The position numbers and the translations under genes are program-made. A stretch of DNA of 64,000 nucleotides. Origin: an uncultured Bradyrhizobium sp. Lineage in GTDB: Bacteria; Pseudomonadota; Alphaproteobacteria; Rhizobiales; Xanthobacteraceae. The notes beneath the pieces are model-generated. The model was not told where the DNA came from and did no database searches. It worked only from the letters and a program-made list of their open reading frames with translations. Within the stretch, counting starts at the first letter, position 1, and each line of letters starts with the position of its first letter. The DNA is taken from contig NZ_CAKZHY010000166.1 of NCBI RefSeq assembly GCF_936928535.1, positions 1 through 64,000 on the forward strand. The letters are read 5' to 3'. Below are positions 19,094-29,305 of the stretch, one piece after another.

Positions 19094-19549
19094 TTAAACT
19101 CCTGCAGCACGCTTGATCGCGGCGCGGATGCGCTGATAGGTGCCGCATCGGCAGACGTTGCCCGACATGTTCGCGTCAATGTCACCATCCGTCGGCTTCG
19201 GCCTGTCTTTCAGCAGTGCCGCCGCCGACATGATCTGGCCGGACTGGCAGTAGCCGCACTGAACCACTTCAAGCTCCAGCCATGCCTTCTGCAACGCCGC
19301 GCCCTCTGGCGCCCGGCCGATAGCCTCGATGGTCGTGATCGAGCTATCGACGACGCTATCGACTGGGGTCTGGCAGGAGCGGATCGGCTGACTGCCGACA
19401 TGGACCGTGCAGGCGCCGCACAGGCCTTGCCCGCACCCGAACTTGGTCCCCGTCATACCGAGCACATCGCGGAGCACCCACAGCAGTGGGGTGTCGCCGT
19501 CGACATCGACATCATGGAGCGTGCCATTGATCTTTAACTTGAAAGCCAT
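19094..19549 (-). CDS. 2Fe-2S subunit of molybdenum hydroxylase (IorA-like)
   Basis: 151 residues with both clusters of the family: the plant-ferredoxin-type set [13 protein letters not shown], and the C-terminal helical set CGYCQSGQ with CRCGTYQRI. It passes electrons from the molybdenum subunit. The ATG has GAGG upstream. It has no signal peptide, so it would be exported by riding with the twin-arginine-tagged large subunit encoded 4 bases downstream. Confidence 0.93.
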   Translation of the reverse strand: MAFKLKINGTLHDVDVDGDTPLLWVLRDVLGMTGTKFGCGQGLCGACTVHVGSQPIRSCQTPVDSVVDSSITTIEAIGRAPEGAALQKAWLELEVVQCGYCQSGQIMSAAALLKDRPKPTDGDIDANMSGNVCRCGTYQRIRAAIKRAAGV

Positions 19550-19638
19550 GGTTGCCTCGTTGTGGCTAGGCTGATAAGGGCGCAGGCAGTCGATCCGGAC
19601 CGCGGCGGCCGACTGCTTGCATCAATGTGCACGGATCC

Positions 19639-20556
19639 CTACGGACAAACGCGGATGATTGTCTTCCCGTTGCGCCGTTCGGGCCGGTTGAAAGTGGCGA
19701 CGGCATCCTTGAGGGTCGAGATGGTGCCGACGTTCGCCCGCAATCGTCCGTCCCGCACCCGCTGGACGATCTCACGCAGTTGGGCACGATCGGACTCGAC
19801 GACGAAATCCACCGCCAAGCCGTCAGCGGGCCGTGCCTCGGTCGGTCCGGCGATGGTCACCAACGTTCCTCCAGTTCGGATCAGGGCCGCGGACCGCTTC
19901 CCGATGTCGCCGCCGAAGACATCGAAGACCAGATCGACTGGGCCGACGTCTTCCAAAATATCGTTCTCGAGATCGACGAACTCTTGCGCGCCGAACTCGA
20001 GGGCCTTCTGACGGTCGACAGCGCGTCCGGTGCCGATGACGTAGCTGCCGGCCTCACGTGCGAGCTGGACTACCATCGAACCGACTACGCCAGCCGCGCC
20101 GTGCGCGAGGACGCTCTGCCCCGCCTTAAGGCGACCGTGCTGGAACAATCCCTGCCATGCGGTCAAGCCTGGCATTGGAAGGCTTGCGCCCACCGCAAAA
20201 TCGACATCGCCCGGCAGCGGCGCGAGGTTGCGGGCCTCGACAGCCACATACTCAGCTAGGGTGCCGTCGCGATACCAGTCGGTGAGACCAAACACTCGTT
20301 GCCCGACCGACAACCCCGTCGTGCCGTAGCCGAGCGCCGTAACTACTCCAGCCAGCTCGTGCCCTGGGATCGAAGGTGTTCGGTCGCGATCGAGGCGATC
20401 GGTGCAACTCGGGGGCCAGGTCAGCTCATCCCAGGTAAACCCTGACGCATGAACCTTAACTACGACGTCGTTTATTGCTGCCTCTGGCCGCTGCCGCTCC
20501 ACGAGCTTCATCCCGGCCGTTCCGACAGCCTGATTGGTCACAATGATCGCCTTCAT
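19639..20556 (-). CDS. Zinc-free medium-chain alcohol dehydrogenase / quinone reductase
   Basis: 305 residues from the ATG of MKAIIVTNQAVG, with GAGG 9 bases upstream; the open frame extends back into the RND gene but that part is a shadow. The GroES-like N half has a PGHELAGVV motif; the Rossmann half carries HGAAGVVGSMVVQLAREAG, the NADP-binding pattern of the MDR superfamily. Zinc ligands are lacking, as in quinone reductases. It probably reduces a reactive carbonyl or quinone with NADPH. It follows the RND pump by 65 bases, so co-transcription for detoxification is plausible. Confidence 0.85.
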   Translation of the reverse strand: MKAIIVTNQAVGTAGMKLVERQRPEAAINDVVVKVHASGFTWDELTWPPSCTDRLDRDRTPSIPGHELAGVVTALGYGTTGLSVGQRVFGLTDWYRDGTLAEYVAVEARNLAPLPGDVDFAVGASLPMPGLTAWQGLFQHGRLKAGQSVLAHGAAGVVGSMVVQLAREAGSYVIGTGRAVDRQKALEFGAQEFVDLENDILEDVGPVDLVFDVFGGDIGKRSAALIRTGGTLVTIAGPTEARPADGLAVDFVVESDRAQLREIVQRVRDGRLRANVGTISTLKDAVATFNRPERRNGKTIIRVCP

Positions 20557-20621
20557 GGGAATTACCTCTTCGCTAGCTCTCGTCCGTTTAGGCGTCGTGT
20601 TCCTAAACTCATCGCGCAACC

Positions 20622-23600
20622 TCACTCCGCCGCGGCTGCTATCGGCTGGTTCGGCATGCCCTCGTTCTTGCCTTCCGCGAGGTTGCGCACCACCATGTAG
20701 AAGATCGGCGTGAAAATCAGGCCGAACAGCGTGACGCCGAGCATGCCAAAGAACACGGCGACGCCGACCGCCTCGCGCATTTCCGATCCCGACCCGGTGG
20801 AGAAGACGAGCGGCACCACGCCAAGGACGAAAGCGAACGAGGTCATCAGGATTGGTCGCAGTCTCAACCGGCAAGCCTCGATAACGGCCTCCAGGCGCGG
20901 TTTGCCTCTAAGCTCGATGTCCCGCGCAAACTCGACGATCAGGATAGCGTTCTTGGCCGCAAGTCCCACCAGCACCACGAAGCCGATCTGCGTCAGGATG
21001 TTAATATCCTGGCCCATAAGGCGCACGCCGATCGTGGCCGCGAACAGGCACATAGGCACGATCAGGATCACCGAGAGTGGCAGGGTCCAGCTCCCGTACT
21101 GTGCCGCGAGGACCAGATAGACGAACAGCACGCAGATCGGAAACACGTACAGTCCGGCATTGCCGCCCGTCACCTGTTGATAGGATAGATCGGTCCATTC
21201 AAAAGAAAAGCCGCTCGGTAATGTTTTGACGGCGAGTTGCTTGATGGTGTTAAGCGCCGTCTTCGAGCTCACGCCCGGTGCCGGCTCGCCCTGCAGCTCG
21301 GATGCTGAGTAGAGATTGTAGCGCGCGACACGATCGGGCCCGGACACATCCTTGAAGTCCACTACGCTGCCGAGCATGACCATGTCACCGGCCGCGTTTC
21401 GGGTGCGCAGCCGCGCCAAATCGGAGGCCTCTCTTCGGAATGGCAGATCGGCCTGCGCAGTGACGTGATAGGTACGCCCAAACAGGTTGAAATCATTGAC
21501 GTAGGTCGAGCCGAAATAGGTTTGAATCGCATCGTTAATGCTGGCAATAGGTACACCGAGTTTCTGCGCCTTCACGCGATCAATCTCGACGAATTGTTGC
21601 GGCGTATTCGCCGTAAACGGCGAGAACACCGACGTTAAGTTTGGCGACTTTCGTGCGGCGGCCACGAGCTCGTCCGTGGCAGCTCCCAGCAGCTCGGGAC
21701 CGCGCCCTTGTCGATCCTGGATGCGGATGGCGAAGCCGCCGCCGGTGCCGATGCCTGGCACGGCAGGCGGTGGAATAACGACAATGAAGGCGCCCTCGAT
21801 CGCCGACAGTCGCTTTCTCAGATTCGCGGTGATCACGCTGGCAGTCAGACCCCTCCTAACCCGCGCCTCGGGATCGTCGAAGACCGGAAACAGAGCTGCG
21901 GCGTTGCCCGCCTGCGTGCGCGTCGCGCCCGAGAACCCGGCAAACGCTGCCACACGGATGATCCCTGGCGTATCCAGCGCAATTCGCTCGATTTCCCGAA
22001 CCACCGCGGTGGTTCGTACCAGCGACGCGGCGCCCGGCAATTGCACCGAGATGATCAGGTAACCACGATCCTGTGCTGGGATGAAGCCCTGAGGTGAGGT
22101 CACGAGTAGCCAGCCGGCGCCGCCGATAAGCGCGAGGTAGATTGCAAGCATAATTGCCGTATGCCGGATCACGAAGGTGGCCGCGGCCGCGTAGCCATCC
22201 GCCAGGTGATCGAAGATACAATTGAAAACCGCGGAGAATCCGTCCCAGCCACGCGCAACGATGTTCCATCGCGCCGCCGGCCGTTTCTGCTCATGCGGAG
22301 TAAGAATCTGGGAGGCCAAGGCTGGCGACAGCGTTAGCGAACAGAAGCAAGAGATCGCGGTCGCGACCGCGATCGTGACGGCGAATTGCTGGAAGAACCG
22401 CCCGGAGATGCCGCCGAGGAATGCAGTCGGCACGAACACCGCGCAGAGAACGAGTGCAATCGAAACAAGCGCACCGCCGACCTCCTCCATCGTCTTGAGA
22501 GCCGCCTCGCGCCGGCTCATACCGACCTGGAGATGGCGCTCGACATTCTCCACAACAACGATGGCGTCGTCGACTACAATGCCGACCGCAAGCACGAGGC
22601 CGAACAGCGTGAGGTTATTGATGCCAAAGCCAAGCGCCGCCATCGCCGCAAATGTGCCGACCAGCGACACCGGGATCGCGACAATTGGGATGATCGCGGG
22701 CCGCCAGCCTTGAAGGAATGCCAGCACCACGATGATCACGAGCGCCATCGCCTCGTAGATCGTCTTGATCAACTCATGAACCGACTGAGCGATGAATTCG
22801 GTCGGATTGTAGCCGATGTTGTAATCGAGTCCATTTGGGAAGCTCTGCTTCAGCGTCACCATGGTCTCGGAAATATGCTTCGCGGTTGCCAACGCATTCG
22901 ATCCGGGCCGTTGCGTCACCACCATCGCAACGGCTGACTTTCGTAGTATGAAGCTGTTGGTGGTGTAGGCCAGCGCGCCAAGCTCGATCCGCGCAACGTC
23001 GCGTAGCCGTACGGTACGCCCCTCGAAACCAGCCTTCACGACGATGTCCCCGAATTGTCTGATATCCTTGAGGCGGCCGGTGAAGACGAGGTTCGGCTGA
23101 AAAGCGCGATCTGCAATCGGCGGCTCCGCGATCTGGCCGCCGGCGATCTGCAGATTCTGAGCGCGGACGGCAGCAATGACGTCGCCCGATGTCATGCCAA
23201 GACTGGCGATCTTGTCGGGGTCGAGCCATAGTCGCATCGAGTAGTCGCGCGCACCAAACATCTGGATGTCGCCGACGCCGTCGATCCGCAGCAGCTGGTC
23301 ACGCACCTGCAAGAGTGTATAATTTGAGATATAGAGCTGGTCGAAGCTATCGTCGGGCGACAGCATGAATACGACCATCAGGATATCGGGCGAGTTTTTT
23401 CGGGTGACTACTCCGTTTCGCTGAACCTCCTCCGGCAGCCGCGGCTGCGCGATCGCGACGCGATTCTGTACTAGGACTTGGGCCTTGTCGAGATCGGTGC
23501 CAAGCTTGAAGGTGACGGTTATGGTGAGCTGGCCATTGGAGGTCGCCTGGCTGTACAAGTACAACATGTCCTCGACACCATTGATCTCCTGCTCGATGGG

Positions 23601-23795
23601 AGCTGCGACCGTGTCGGACACAGTCTGTGCTGAGGCGCCGGGATATTGCGTGGTGACCGTAACCGTAGGCGGCACTACCTGCGGATATTCAGAGACGGGC
23701 AGCGTCTGGTACGCGATCGCGCCTACAATCAAGAGCACGATCGACAGCACCATCGCCAGAATGGGCTGATTGACGGAAAGACGTCCGAGATTCAT
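20622..23795 (-). CDS. RND multidrug efflux pump, HAE1 family
   Basis: 1057 residues, the usual length for AcrB/MexF-type inner-membrane proton antiporters. It begins MNLGRLSVNQPILAMVLSIV. Two large periplasmic loops and twelve helices fit. The charged pair in helix 4 (VGIVVDDAIVVVENVER) and the C-terminal FEW-type region are present. The ATG overlaps the stop of the adaptor gene by 4 bases, so the two are translationally coupled. No outer-membrane factor is encoded nearby, so it should borrow a TolC-like channel. The substrate is unknown. No TetR regulator sits upstream. Confidence 0.95.
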   Translation of the reverse strand: MNLGRLSVNQPILAMVLSIVLLIVGAIAYQTLPVSEYPQVVPPTVTVTTQYPGASAQTVSDTVAAPIEQEINGVEDMLYLYSQATSNGQLTITVTFKLGTDLDKAQVLVQNRVAIAQPRLPEEVQRNGVVTRKNSPDILMVVFMLSPDDSFDQLYISNYTLLQVRDQLLRIDGVGDIQMFGARDYSMRLWLDPDKIASLGMTSGDVIAAVRAQNLQIAGGQIAEPPIADRAFQPNLVFTGRLKDIRQFGDIVVKAGFEGRTVRLRDVARIELGALAYTTNSFILRKSAVAMVVTQRPGSNALATAKHISETMVTLKQSFPNGLDYNIGYNPTEFIAQSVHELIKTIYEAMALVIIVVLAFLQGWRPAIIPIVAIPVSLVGTFAAMAALGFGINNLTLFGLVLAVGIVVDDAIVVVENVERHLQVGMSRREAALKTMEEVGGALVSIALVLCAVFVPTAFLGGISGRFFQQFAVTIAVATAISCFCSLTLSPALASQILTPHEQKRPAARWNIVARGWDGFSAVFNCIFDHLADGYAAAATFVIRHTAIMLAIYLALIGGAGWLLVTSPQGFIPAQDRGYLIISVQLPGAASLVRTTAVVREIERIALDTPGIIRVAAFAGFSGATRTQAGNAAALFPVFDDPEARVRRGLTASVITANLRKRLSAIEGAFIVVIPPPAVPGIGTGGGFAIRIQDRQGRGPELLGAATDELVAAARKSPNLTSVFSPFTANTPQQFVEIDRVKAQKLGVPIASINDAIQTYFGSTYVNDFNLFGRTYHVTAQADLPFRREASDLARLRTRNAAGDMVMLGSVVDFKDVSGPDRVARYNLYSASELQGEPAPGVSSKTALNTIKQLAVKTLPSGFSFEWTDLSYQQVTGGNAGLYVFPICVLFVYLVLAAQYGSWTLPLSVILIVPMCLFAATIGVRLMGQDINILTQIGFVVLVGLAAKNAILIVEFARDIELRGKPRLEAVIEACRLRLRPILMTSFAFVLGVVPLVFSTGSGSEMREAVGVAVFFGMLGVTLFGLIFTPIFYMVVRNLAEGKNEGMPNQPIAAAAE

Positions 23796-24979
23796 GATTT
23801 ACGGCCGCTGATCTCGACGCCGCGCGGGCTCACCTTAGCGCCAAGGCGGGCGCGCTGGAGGCCGTCGATTATGACGCGATCCTCCGGTTGCAGGCCTGTA
23901 CGAACCACGCGCAATCCTTGATCCAACGGACCGAGTTCGACCGCACGGGCTTCCACAGTGCTGTCATCTTTGACTACGAACACGATTTTACGCGACTGAT
24001 CGGTCGCGATGGCTGCATCTGGCAAAAGAAGCGCCTCATAGGGCGAAGATCCAATCAGCCCGACGCGGCCGAACTGGCCAGGCAGGATGGACAAATCGTG
24101 GTTCGGGATGATCGCGCGGCTCCGCAGCGTGCCGGTGGAGACATCGAGGCGGTTGTCGATGAAATCCATATGGCCTTCGTGCGATGGCTTGGCCTCGCCG
24201 GTCAGCGCCACCTGCACTGGATTAGGCGTATCGCGTGAGCTCGGCCGCTTACCCTCGAACCACAGCTTGTTGTTCTTGAGATAAGTCGCCTCGTCTACGT
24301 CAAAATATATGTAAATTGGGTCCATTGACACGATGGTGGTAAGTAGCGTCGAGCCGCCATTGTCGTTCCCCTGCACGAGGTTACCGACGCTCACGAAATG
24401 ACGGCTGACGCGGCCGGTGATCGGCGCCACCACATGCGTGAACTCGACATTGAGCTGGGCGGCCTTCAGCGCGCCTTCGGCGATAGTTTCGGCGGCGTGA
24501 GCGGCCTCCAAGGCCTCGCGACGCTGATCGACGACTTGCTCGGAAACAGCACTGGTCTTTACGAGGGTGAGCCCGCGCTCAAGCTCGCGCTTGGCCAGCT
24601 CGGTCTTGGCGCGCGCATCCGCGAGCTGACCGTCGGCCTGGGTCGCCACCGCCTCGAACGGGCGAGGATCGATGATGTAGAGCAGATCGCCGGCGTGCAC
24701 CATGTCGCCGTCTTTGAACTCGACACTGGTTACAAAGCCGCCGACGCGGGCGCGGACTTGCACCTCCTGGATCGCCTCGAACCGGCCGGTGAACTCGTCC
24801 CAGTCGGTGACGGTCCGTTTGACCGGTCGTGCCACCGTCACCGACGGCGGAGGCGCGGCCGCTTGCGACTGTGCCTTCTCGTTGCACCCCGTCAATACAA
24901 GCGAAAGCAGCAAACAGATCGATGCGTCGACGCATCGGCGAGAGCGACGGAACCGAGGTCGGATGAATCGGATCGACAC
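23792..24979 (-). CDS. RND periplasmic adaptor (membrane fusion protein)
   Basis: About 395 residues. A lipoprotein signal ends in LLLSLVLTGCNEK with the lipobox cysteine. The adaptor follows: lipoyl/barrel-sandwich parts (VQVRARVGGFV and VVAPITGRVSRHFV), an alpha-helical hairpin between them, and a beta-barrel domain. Start choice: GTG at 24979 has AAAGGA 6 bases upstream; the ATG two codons earlier abuts the same ribosome site too closely; the frame itself opens at 25063. First gene of the efflux operon, coupled to the pump gene by a 4-base overlap. Confidence 0.9.
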   Translation of the reverse strand: MSIRFIRPRFRRSRRCVDASICLLLSLVLTGCNEKAQSQAAAPPPSVTVARPVKRTVTDWDEFTGRFEAIQEVQVRARVGGFVTSVEFKDGDMVHAGDLLYIIDPRPFEAVATQADGQLADARAKTELAKRELERGLTLVKTSAVSEQVVDQRREALEAAHAAETIAEGALKAAQLNVEFTHVVAPITGRVSRHFVSVGNLVQGNDNGGSTLLTTIVSMDPIYIYFDVDEATYLKNNKLWFEGKRPSSRDTPNPVQVALTGEAKPSHEGHMDFIDNRLDVSTGTLRSRAIIPNHDLSILPGQFGRVGLIGSSPYEALLLPDAAIATDQSRKIVFVVKDDSTVEARAVELGPLDQGLRVVRTGLQPEDRVIIDGLQRARLGAKVSPRGVEISGRKS

Positions 24980-24985
24980 GAACAT

Positions 24986-25745
24986 TCCTTTAGCCGCACT
25001 CACTTCTGGCTCTCCCAAATAGGCTAGAACGCTCGACTGACTGAGACGGGTCGACAGTGTCATTTTGCGGCAACGTGACGTTTGCTGTCATTTCTGATCG
25101 ATCCAAAGGCAAACACTGCAGGAAAAGGCGCAATATTCTGGAGGCAGATACTTTGACTGATGGCACCACCATGAGACGCGACAGCCTCAATTGCGCCGCT
25201 GCGCTGCACGTCGAGTCTCCGATAGCAACCTGCACCGCGTGTCAGTTCAGCATTGACAGTTGCGGTACGACAAAGTGACCTTGCAGCGCGGCGATGGGAA
25301 ATTACAATTCGCCATGGAGTTGATGAATTATTGTTATTGGTGTTTTCCGAGATGATCTTGTAGTCGGAAATGCACGACCACCACATCGCACATCGAGCCC
25401 GGCGTATCCTGTAAGCAGAGAGCTCCGAGTTACGCTGAGTCACCGACTTCGCAATGAGCGCCGTCATGACACCCCACAATGTCGACGCTACTTAGGTCGC
25501 GAGCCCGGAGAGACGCTCATTCGGACTCTGCGCGAGCAAACGCACTAAGAACTCTAAAGTCAGCCATTCATGATGCGCATGAATATCTCAAATACATCTC
25601 GACCGGCTAGCGTGTTTGGCGTCTTGCGTGGTAACTGCGCCGTTCTATCTCGGCAATACTTGCCTTCTGCGGGAAACTATGAACTACCTGCCTGCCTCGG
25701 AAATCGTCTGGCACTCGGTTCCTCAGCCGTGACTCTGTAGGGTTG
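24986..25745. other. Intergenic, no gene seen
   Basis: About 760 bases between divergent genes. A 139-codon leftward frame (25060-25479) lacks a ribosome site and any domain. AT-rich patches (25315-25345, with runs such as ATTATTGTTATTGG) may contain promoters. Confidence 0.4.
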
Positions 25746-26786
25746 ATGATGGACGCAAGTGTTGGCGAGCAAAATCGCAGGACGCATCTCGAGAAGCGAT
25801 ACAGCTATCTCACTCTTGCACCGGCGGCGGCGGCGATTTGTTATCCATTTCTGCTCGATGCTTTCCATGCTATCGTCGGCACGCAAGTCGTAAGCCTGCC
25901 ACCCTTCGCAGTTGCCCGCGCGACCTTTGTTTTGGTCCTTGCGTTCGTGGTGCCGTTTCTCGGAATCGCCCTGGCTTGTCGACCGACTTCCGGTCCCGGT
26001 CCAAGACGCCTCGCCTATGCGAGCGTAATGTCGCCGACGCTCTATGTGTTTCTCGGGGTTGTGCAAGCTCTAATCAAGAGCCCTATTCCCGATGAGGTCA
26101 TTTGGTGCGCGATCTGGTTCACAATCGCGAAATGGTCGCAATCTGCGCGAGATCCAGTTAGATCAGCTGACCCTGCGGTCGGCGGTTGGCGGAGTGTTCA
26201 CGGAGTATCGGCCCTGGTCCTCAGCCTATATGTGGTGTTTCATCTCGCCAACCATCTGTTCGGCTTGATAGGTCCTGACGCGCACGCCGCAGTAATGAAA
26301 ATCGGACGCATAGTTTATCGCTCTACGGTGGGTGAGCCGTTGTTAGTTGCAACGATGCTTTTCCAGATCAGCACCGGCCTCCTTCTGGCGTGGCGCTGGA
26401 GCGCTTCGGCACATAACTTCCAGAGGACCTATCAGGTCGCTTCGGGAGCCTATCTTTCAGTCTTTGTTCTCGGCCACATGAATTCAGTCTTCGTCTACGC
26501 TCGACGTTTTCTCGGCATACCCACGGATTGGAATTTCGCAATCGGAGCTCCGACTGGACTCATTCATGACGCTTGGAACATCCGTCTACTGCCTCACTAC
26601 GCGCTCGGCGTCTTCTTTGTCCTGAGCCATCTCGCTTCAGGATTAAGGGTTGTGCTGATCGCACACGGTGTCGATGAACGTGTTGCGGGTCGTCTTTGGG
26701 GAACCTGCCTCGCTATGAGCGCGGTCGTAGCGTCAGGAATCATCGCGGGAATGTCCGGAATAAGAATCGGTGCGTTCGCCTCGTGA
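25746..26786 (+). CDS. Polytopic membrane protein, cytochrome b-like helices
   Basis: About 346 residues; starts TTG-ATG-ATG in a row, ATG preferred. Roughly eight to nine hydrophobic helices. Helices carry regularly placed histidines: VHGVSALVLSLYVVFHLANHLFG, LGHMNSVFVYARR, LPHYALGVFFVLSHLASG. This spacing resembles the heme b ligands of succinate dehydrogenase / fumarate reductase membrane anchors, so a b-heme electron-transfer role is possible. No flavoprotein or iron-sulfur subunit is adjacent. I do not recognise a named family; existence of the gene is well supported by length and composition. Confidence 0.75.
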   Translation: MMDASVGEQNRRTHLEKRYSYLTLAPAAAAICYPFLLDAFHAIVGTQVVSLPPFAVARATFVLVLAFVVPFLGIALACRPTSGPGPRRLAYASVMSPTLYVFLGVVQALIKSPIPDEVIWCAIWFTIAKWSQSARDPVRSADPAVGGWRSVHGVSALVLSLYVVFHLANHLFGLIGPDAHAAVMKIGRIVYRSTVGEPLLVATMLFQISTGLLLAWRWSASAHNFQRTYQVASGAYLSVFVLGHMNSVFVYARRFLGIPTDWNFAIGAPTGLIHDAWNIRLLPHYALGVFFVLSHLASGLRVVLIAHGVDERVAGRLWGTCLAMSAVVASGIIAGMSGIRIGAFAS

Positions 26787-27305
26787 GTTTTGGCGGATCT
26801 GGCATACGCCCTTTGGACAAGGCATTGCTCTCCTGCCGATGCTTCCAAGCGATCCATTCTAATGTGGTGCCAAGCGATGACTACGATCCGCCGACCTCTG
26901 ATGGGGTTTAGACCTGCAGCCTTCCCGAAGCAGCAAAGATCACTTGCGATACCTGACGCGTGTGCAATCCGACGGTCTCACCTCAGAGACCCCTCGGCAA
27001 AGAGCCCATATGGCTCAGGTATCTGGCCCTTAGCGAGCCATATAGGTGGATTGGCCACACGGGGCTGTGAGGTCTCGGCACCATCGCGCAATGACTTGGT
27101 CGAGGCGTCGTTTTGTCCGATCGTCTTGCCAAGACCGTCGCAAGCTGTTTCGAATAAGGACACGAATGTCGCGGAGAATTTCGGTATATTGTGCGCAGTT
27201 TGGGGCAAAACAACTGATCGACATCAAGTTTCGATCCAAGGAGTCCGCTGCTGAGAGTGCGCGCAAAGCCGGCTGTCCAAACGTCTTGCAGGAGATTGCT
27301 TCCTG
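26787..27305. other. Intergenic, no gene seen
   Basis: 520 bases with short overlapping frames on both strands and no family match. Just before the next gene lies an AGGAG ribosome site. Confidence 0.4.
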
Positions 27306-28646
27306 ATGGGCGGAGCGGAGGTTTTAACACTATCAAAACGACGCAGGACAATGTTCTGCATCTTGCTTGGACTTGGTCTAAGCTCCCTCGGAAGCGCAAT
27401 CGTGAATATTGCCCTTCCGAATATCTCACGTTCATTTGCAGGTAACGACGCAGCGGCCGTTTGGGTCGTAAATGCCTATCAGCTTTCGGCAACAGTCTGC
27501 TTGCTGCCTGTCTCAAGTATAGTCGAGTCGCTCGGCCTAAAACGAACCTATGCCGGCGGTCTTACCATTTTTGCCCTCGCGTCTTTGGCCTGCGCGTTCG
27601 CTCCAACATTGCCTGTGCTGGTCGGTGCCCGCTTGATTCAGGGCGCCGGCGCGGCTGGGCTTTCTGTCGCTGGCGTTGCCCTCGTACGCGTGGTCTATCC
27701 ACGCGGCATGGTCAGTAAAGGCCTTGCACTGGTCGCGTTGGCGGTGGCGATACCAGGTGCATTGGGGCCCACCATCGCCGCTGCAATACTCGCCGTTGCA
27801 AAATGGCCGTGGTTGTTTCTGGTGAATTTGCCATTCGGCCTCGCCGTGCCGCTCTTCATCAACGCCGCACCACCAGACGTTCGATTCCCTCGCGCCCTCG
27901 ATCTGACCGGGACCGCTCTAAACGCGTTTGGATTCGGCCTTTTCGTCATCGGTGTTGGCACGCTAGGTAGCAGCGACGCGCGCATTGGGGTCGGAGAGAT
28001 CGTCGCAGGCATTTTCTGTTTTGGTCTCTTCATCCGACAACAACAGAAGCATCCCATGCCAATGCTGCCGTTCGATCTTTATCGCATACCGCTATTTAGC
28101 TTATCGGTGTTGACATCTGTCTGCTCATATGCGGCACAAATCCTGGCCTACGTCTCTTTACCTTTTCTACTTGAAACGCGGATGCATCTTTCTGCCGTAG
28201 AAACAGGTTTGCTCTTGACGCCTTGGCCGTTTATGACCGCCGTCACGGCCCCTATCGCCGGTCGCCTGACAAGCCGCTTCCCAACGTCATTGATATGCGG
28301 CCTCGGTCTGACCTTGTTGGCGGCCGGCTTGCTTCTGATGGTCTTCTTGCCAACAAATCCGGCAAAGTCGGATATCGCGTGGCGATTAGCCCTTTGTGGT
28401 ATCGGTTTCGGTCTTTTCCAGACCCCGAACAACACTGCGATGATGACGGCTGGACCGATCGGACGTAGCGGGGCCGCAAGTGGGATGAATGCTGCGGCTC
28501 GCTACGTCGGATGGTCACTGGGTTCCGCCTTGATTTCGCTGATCTTCGGCGTAAGCGGAGATCATAGCGCGATCTTTTGTTTGGTTGCGGGGATGACGTT
28601 CGCTCTGATGGGAGCTGCTACCAGCAGCGTTCGCCAACTCAGATAG
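27306..28646 (+). CDS. MFS exporter, DHA2-like
   Basis: 446 residues, 12-14 hydrophobic helices. DHA-type signatures: SAIVNIALPNISRSF in helix 1, WVVNAYQLSATVCLLPVSS, loop 2-3 motif ESLGLKRTY, and motif C-like GALGPTIAAAI in helix 5. Probably a proton-driven drug or metabolite exporter. AGGAG lies 11 bases before the ATG at 27306; an ATG at 27351 has AGGA at good spacing but would drop the basic cytoplasmic KRRR. Single gene, no regulator attached. Confidence 0.9.
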   Translation: MGGAEVLTLSKRRRTMFCILLGLGLSSLGSAIVNIALPNISRSFAGNDAAAVWVVNAYQLSATVCLLPVSSIVESLGLKRTYAGGLTIFALASLACAFAPTLPVLVGARLIQGAGAAGLSVAGVALVRVVYPRGMVSKGLALVALAVAIPGALGPTIAAAILAVAKWPWLFLVNLPFGLAVPLFINAAPPDVRFPRALDLTGTALNAFGFGLFVIGVGTLGSSDARIGVGEIVAGIFCFGLFIRQQQKHPMPMLPFDLYRIPLFSLSVLTSVCSYAAQILAYVSLPFLLETRMHLSAVETGLLLTPWPFMTAVTAPIAGRLTSRFPTSLICGLGLTLLAAGLLLMVFLPTNPAKSDIAWRLALCGIGFGLFQTPNNTAMMTAGPIGRSGAASGMNAAARYVGWSLGSALISLIFGVSGDHSAIFCLVAGMTFALMGAATSSVRQLR

Positions 28647-28828
28647 TCAAACGCGGAATGTCGCACTTCCTCGAAAGTTGTGTTGCGGTTATCTAGGTTA
28701 GGTGAGCCGCCCTAGCCTGCGTGGTGGAACCCTAGCCGAACACGCAGAAGACCCGCGACTCATGCCCTTGGCCGGGCATCATCCGGACACCTGCGTGATT
28801 CATTTATCTCCCAGCTAAACCTCGCCTT

Positions 28829-29305
28829 TCAATTCTTTGCTAGAGATTTGAGGTGGTGGACAAAACCGAGCACATCGTCGGGCATCAGACGGCCGATCGC
28901 GCGGGTCGAATAGACGGCCGTCACTACCCGACCTTCGGGGTTCAGGATGAAACCGGTTGCCTGGAGACACACAGGATCGTCATTGACGAAGGCGCCCGTC
29001 ACAGCAGAAACCGCTCGCGCGTCAGCACCGTACGCGACCGGGAAACCAATTTCGTGCTTTTCGACGAGCATCTCCGACTTTTCCCGGTCGTCTACCGATA
29101 CTGAGACAACCTTGATACCTTCACCGGCGAATCTGTCCGCCGCTCGCGCGAAAGCGGCGAGTTGAGCGTTGCAGTAGGGGCACCAGGAGCCACGGTGGAA
29201 TATAACCACGCCGAACCAACCTGCCAGATCGGCAGGCAAGTTGATTTTGCCGCCCCCGACGCGAGCAAAGGTAAGAGAGGGAAAAACGTCGCCGTTCTGT
29301 AGCAT
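28829..29305 (-). CDS. Peroxiredoxin-like thiol protein (AhpC/TSA fold)
   Basis: About 158 residues from ATG MLQNGDVFPSL; the frame extends to 29449 but that part is not family-like. Thioredoxin-fold peroxiredoxin: VVIFHRGSWCPYCNAQLAAF (peroxidatic Cys with a second Cys three residues on), VSVDD, and GFILNPEGRVV. The WCPYC pattern is that of the peroxiredoxin-like group also seen as redoxin-domain proteins. It probably reduces peroxides in the cytoplasm. No paired reductase is nearby. Confidence 0.85.
   Translation of the reverse strand: MLQNGDVFPSLTFARVGGGKINLPADLAGWFGVVIFHRGSWCPYCNAQLAAFARAADRFAGEGIKVVSVSVDDREKSEMLVEKHEIGFPVAYGADARAVSAVTGAFVNDDPVCLQATGFILNPEGRVVTAVYSTRAIGRLMPDDVLGFVHHLKSLAKN

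Noticed and set aside
22222-22937. Long plus-strand frames of 160-180 codons
   Set aside because: They lie entirely antisense to the well-supported RND pump gene and reflect its GC bias.
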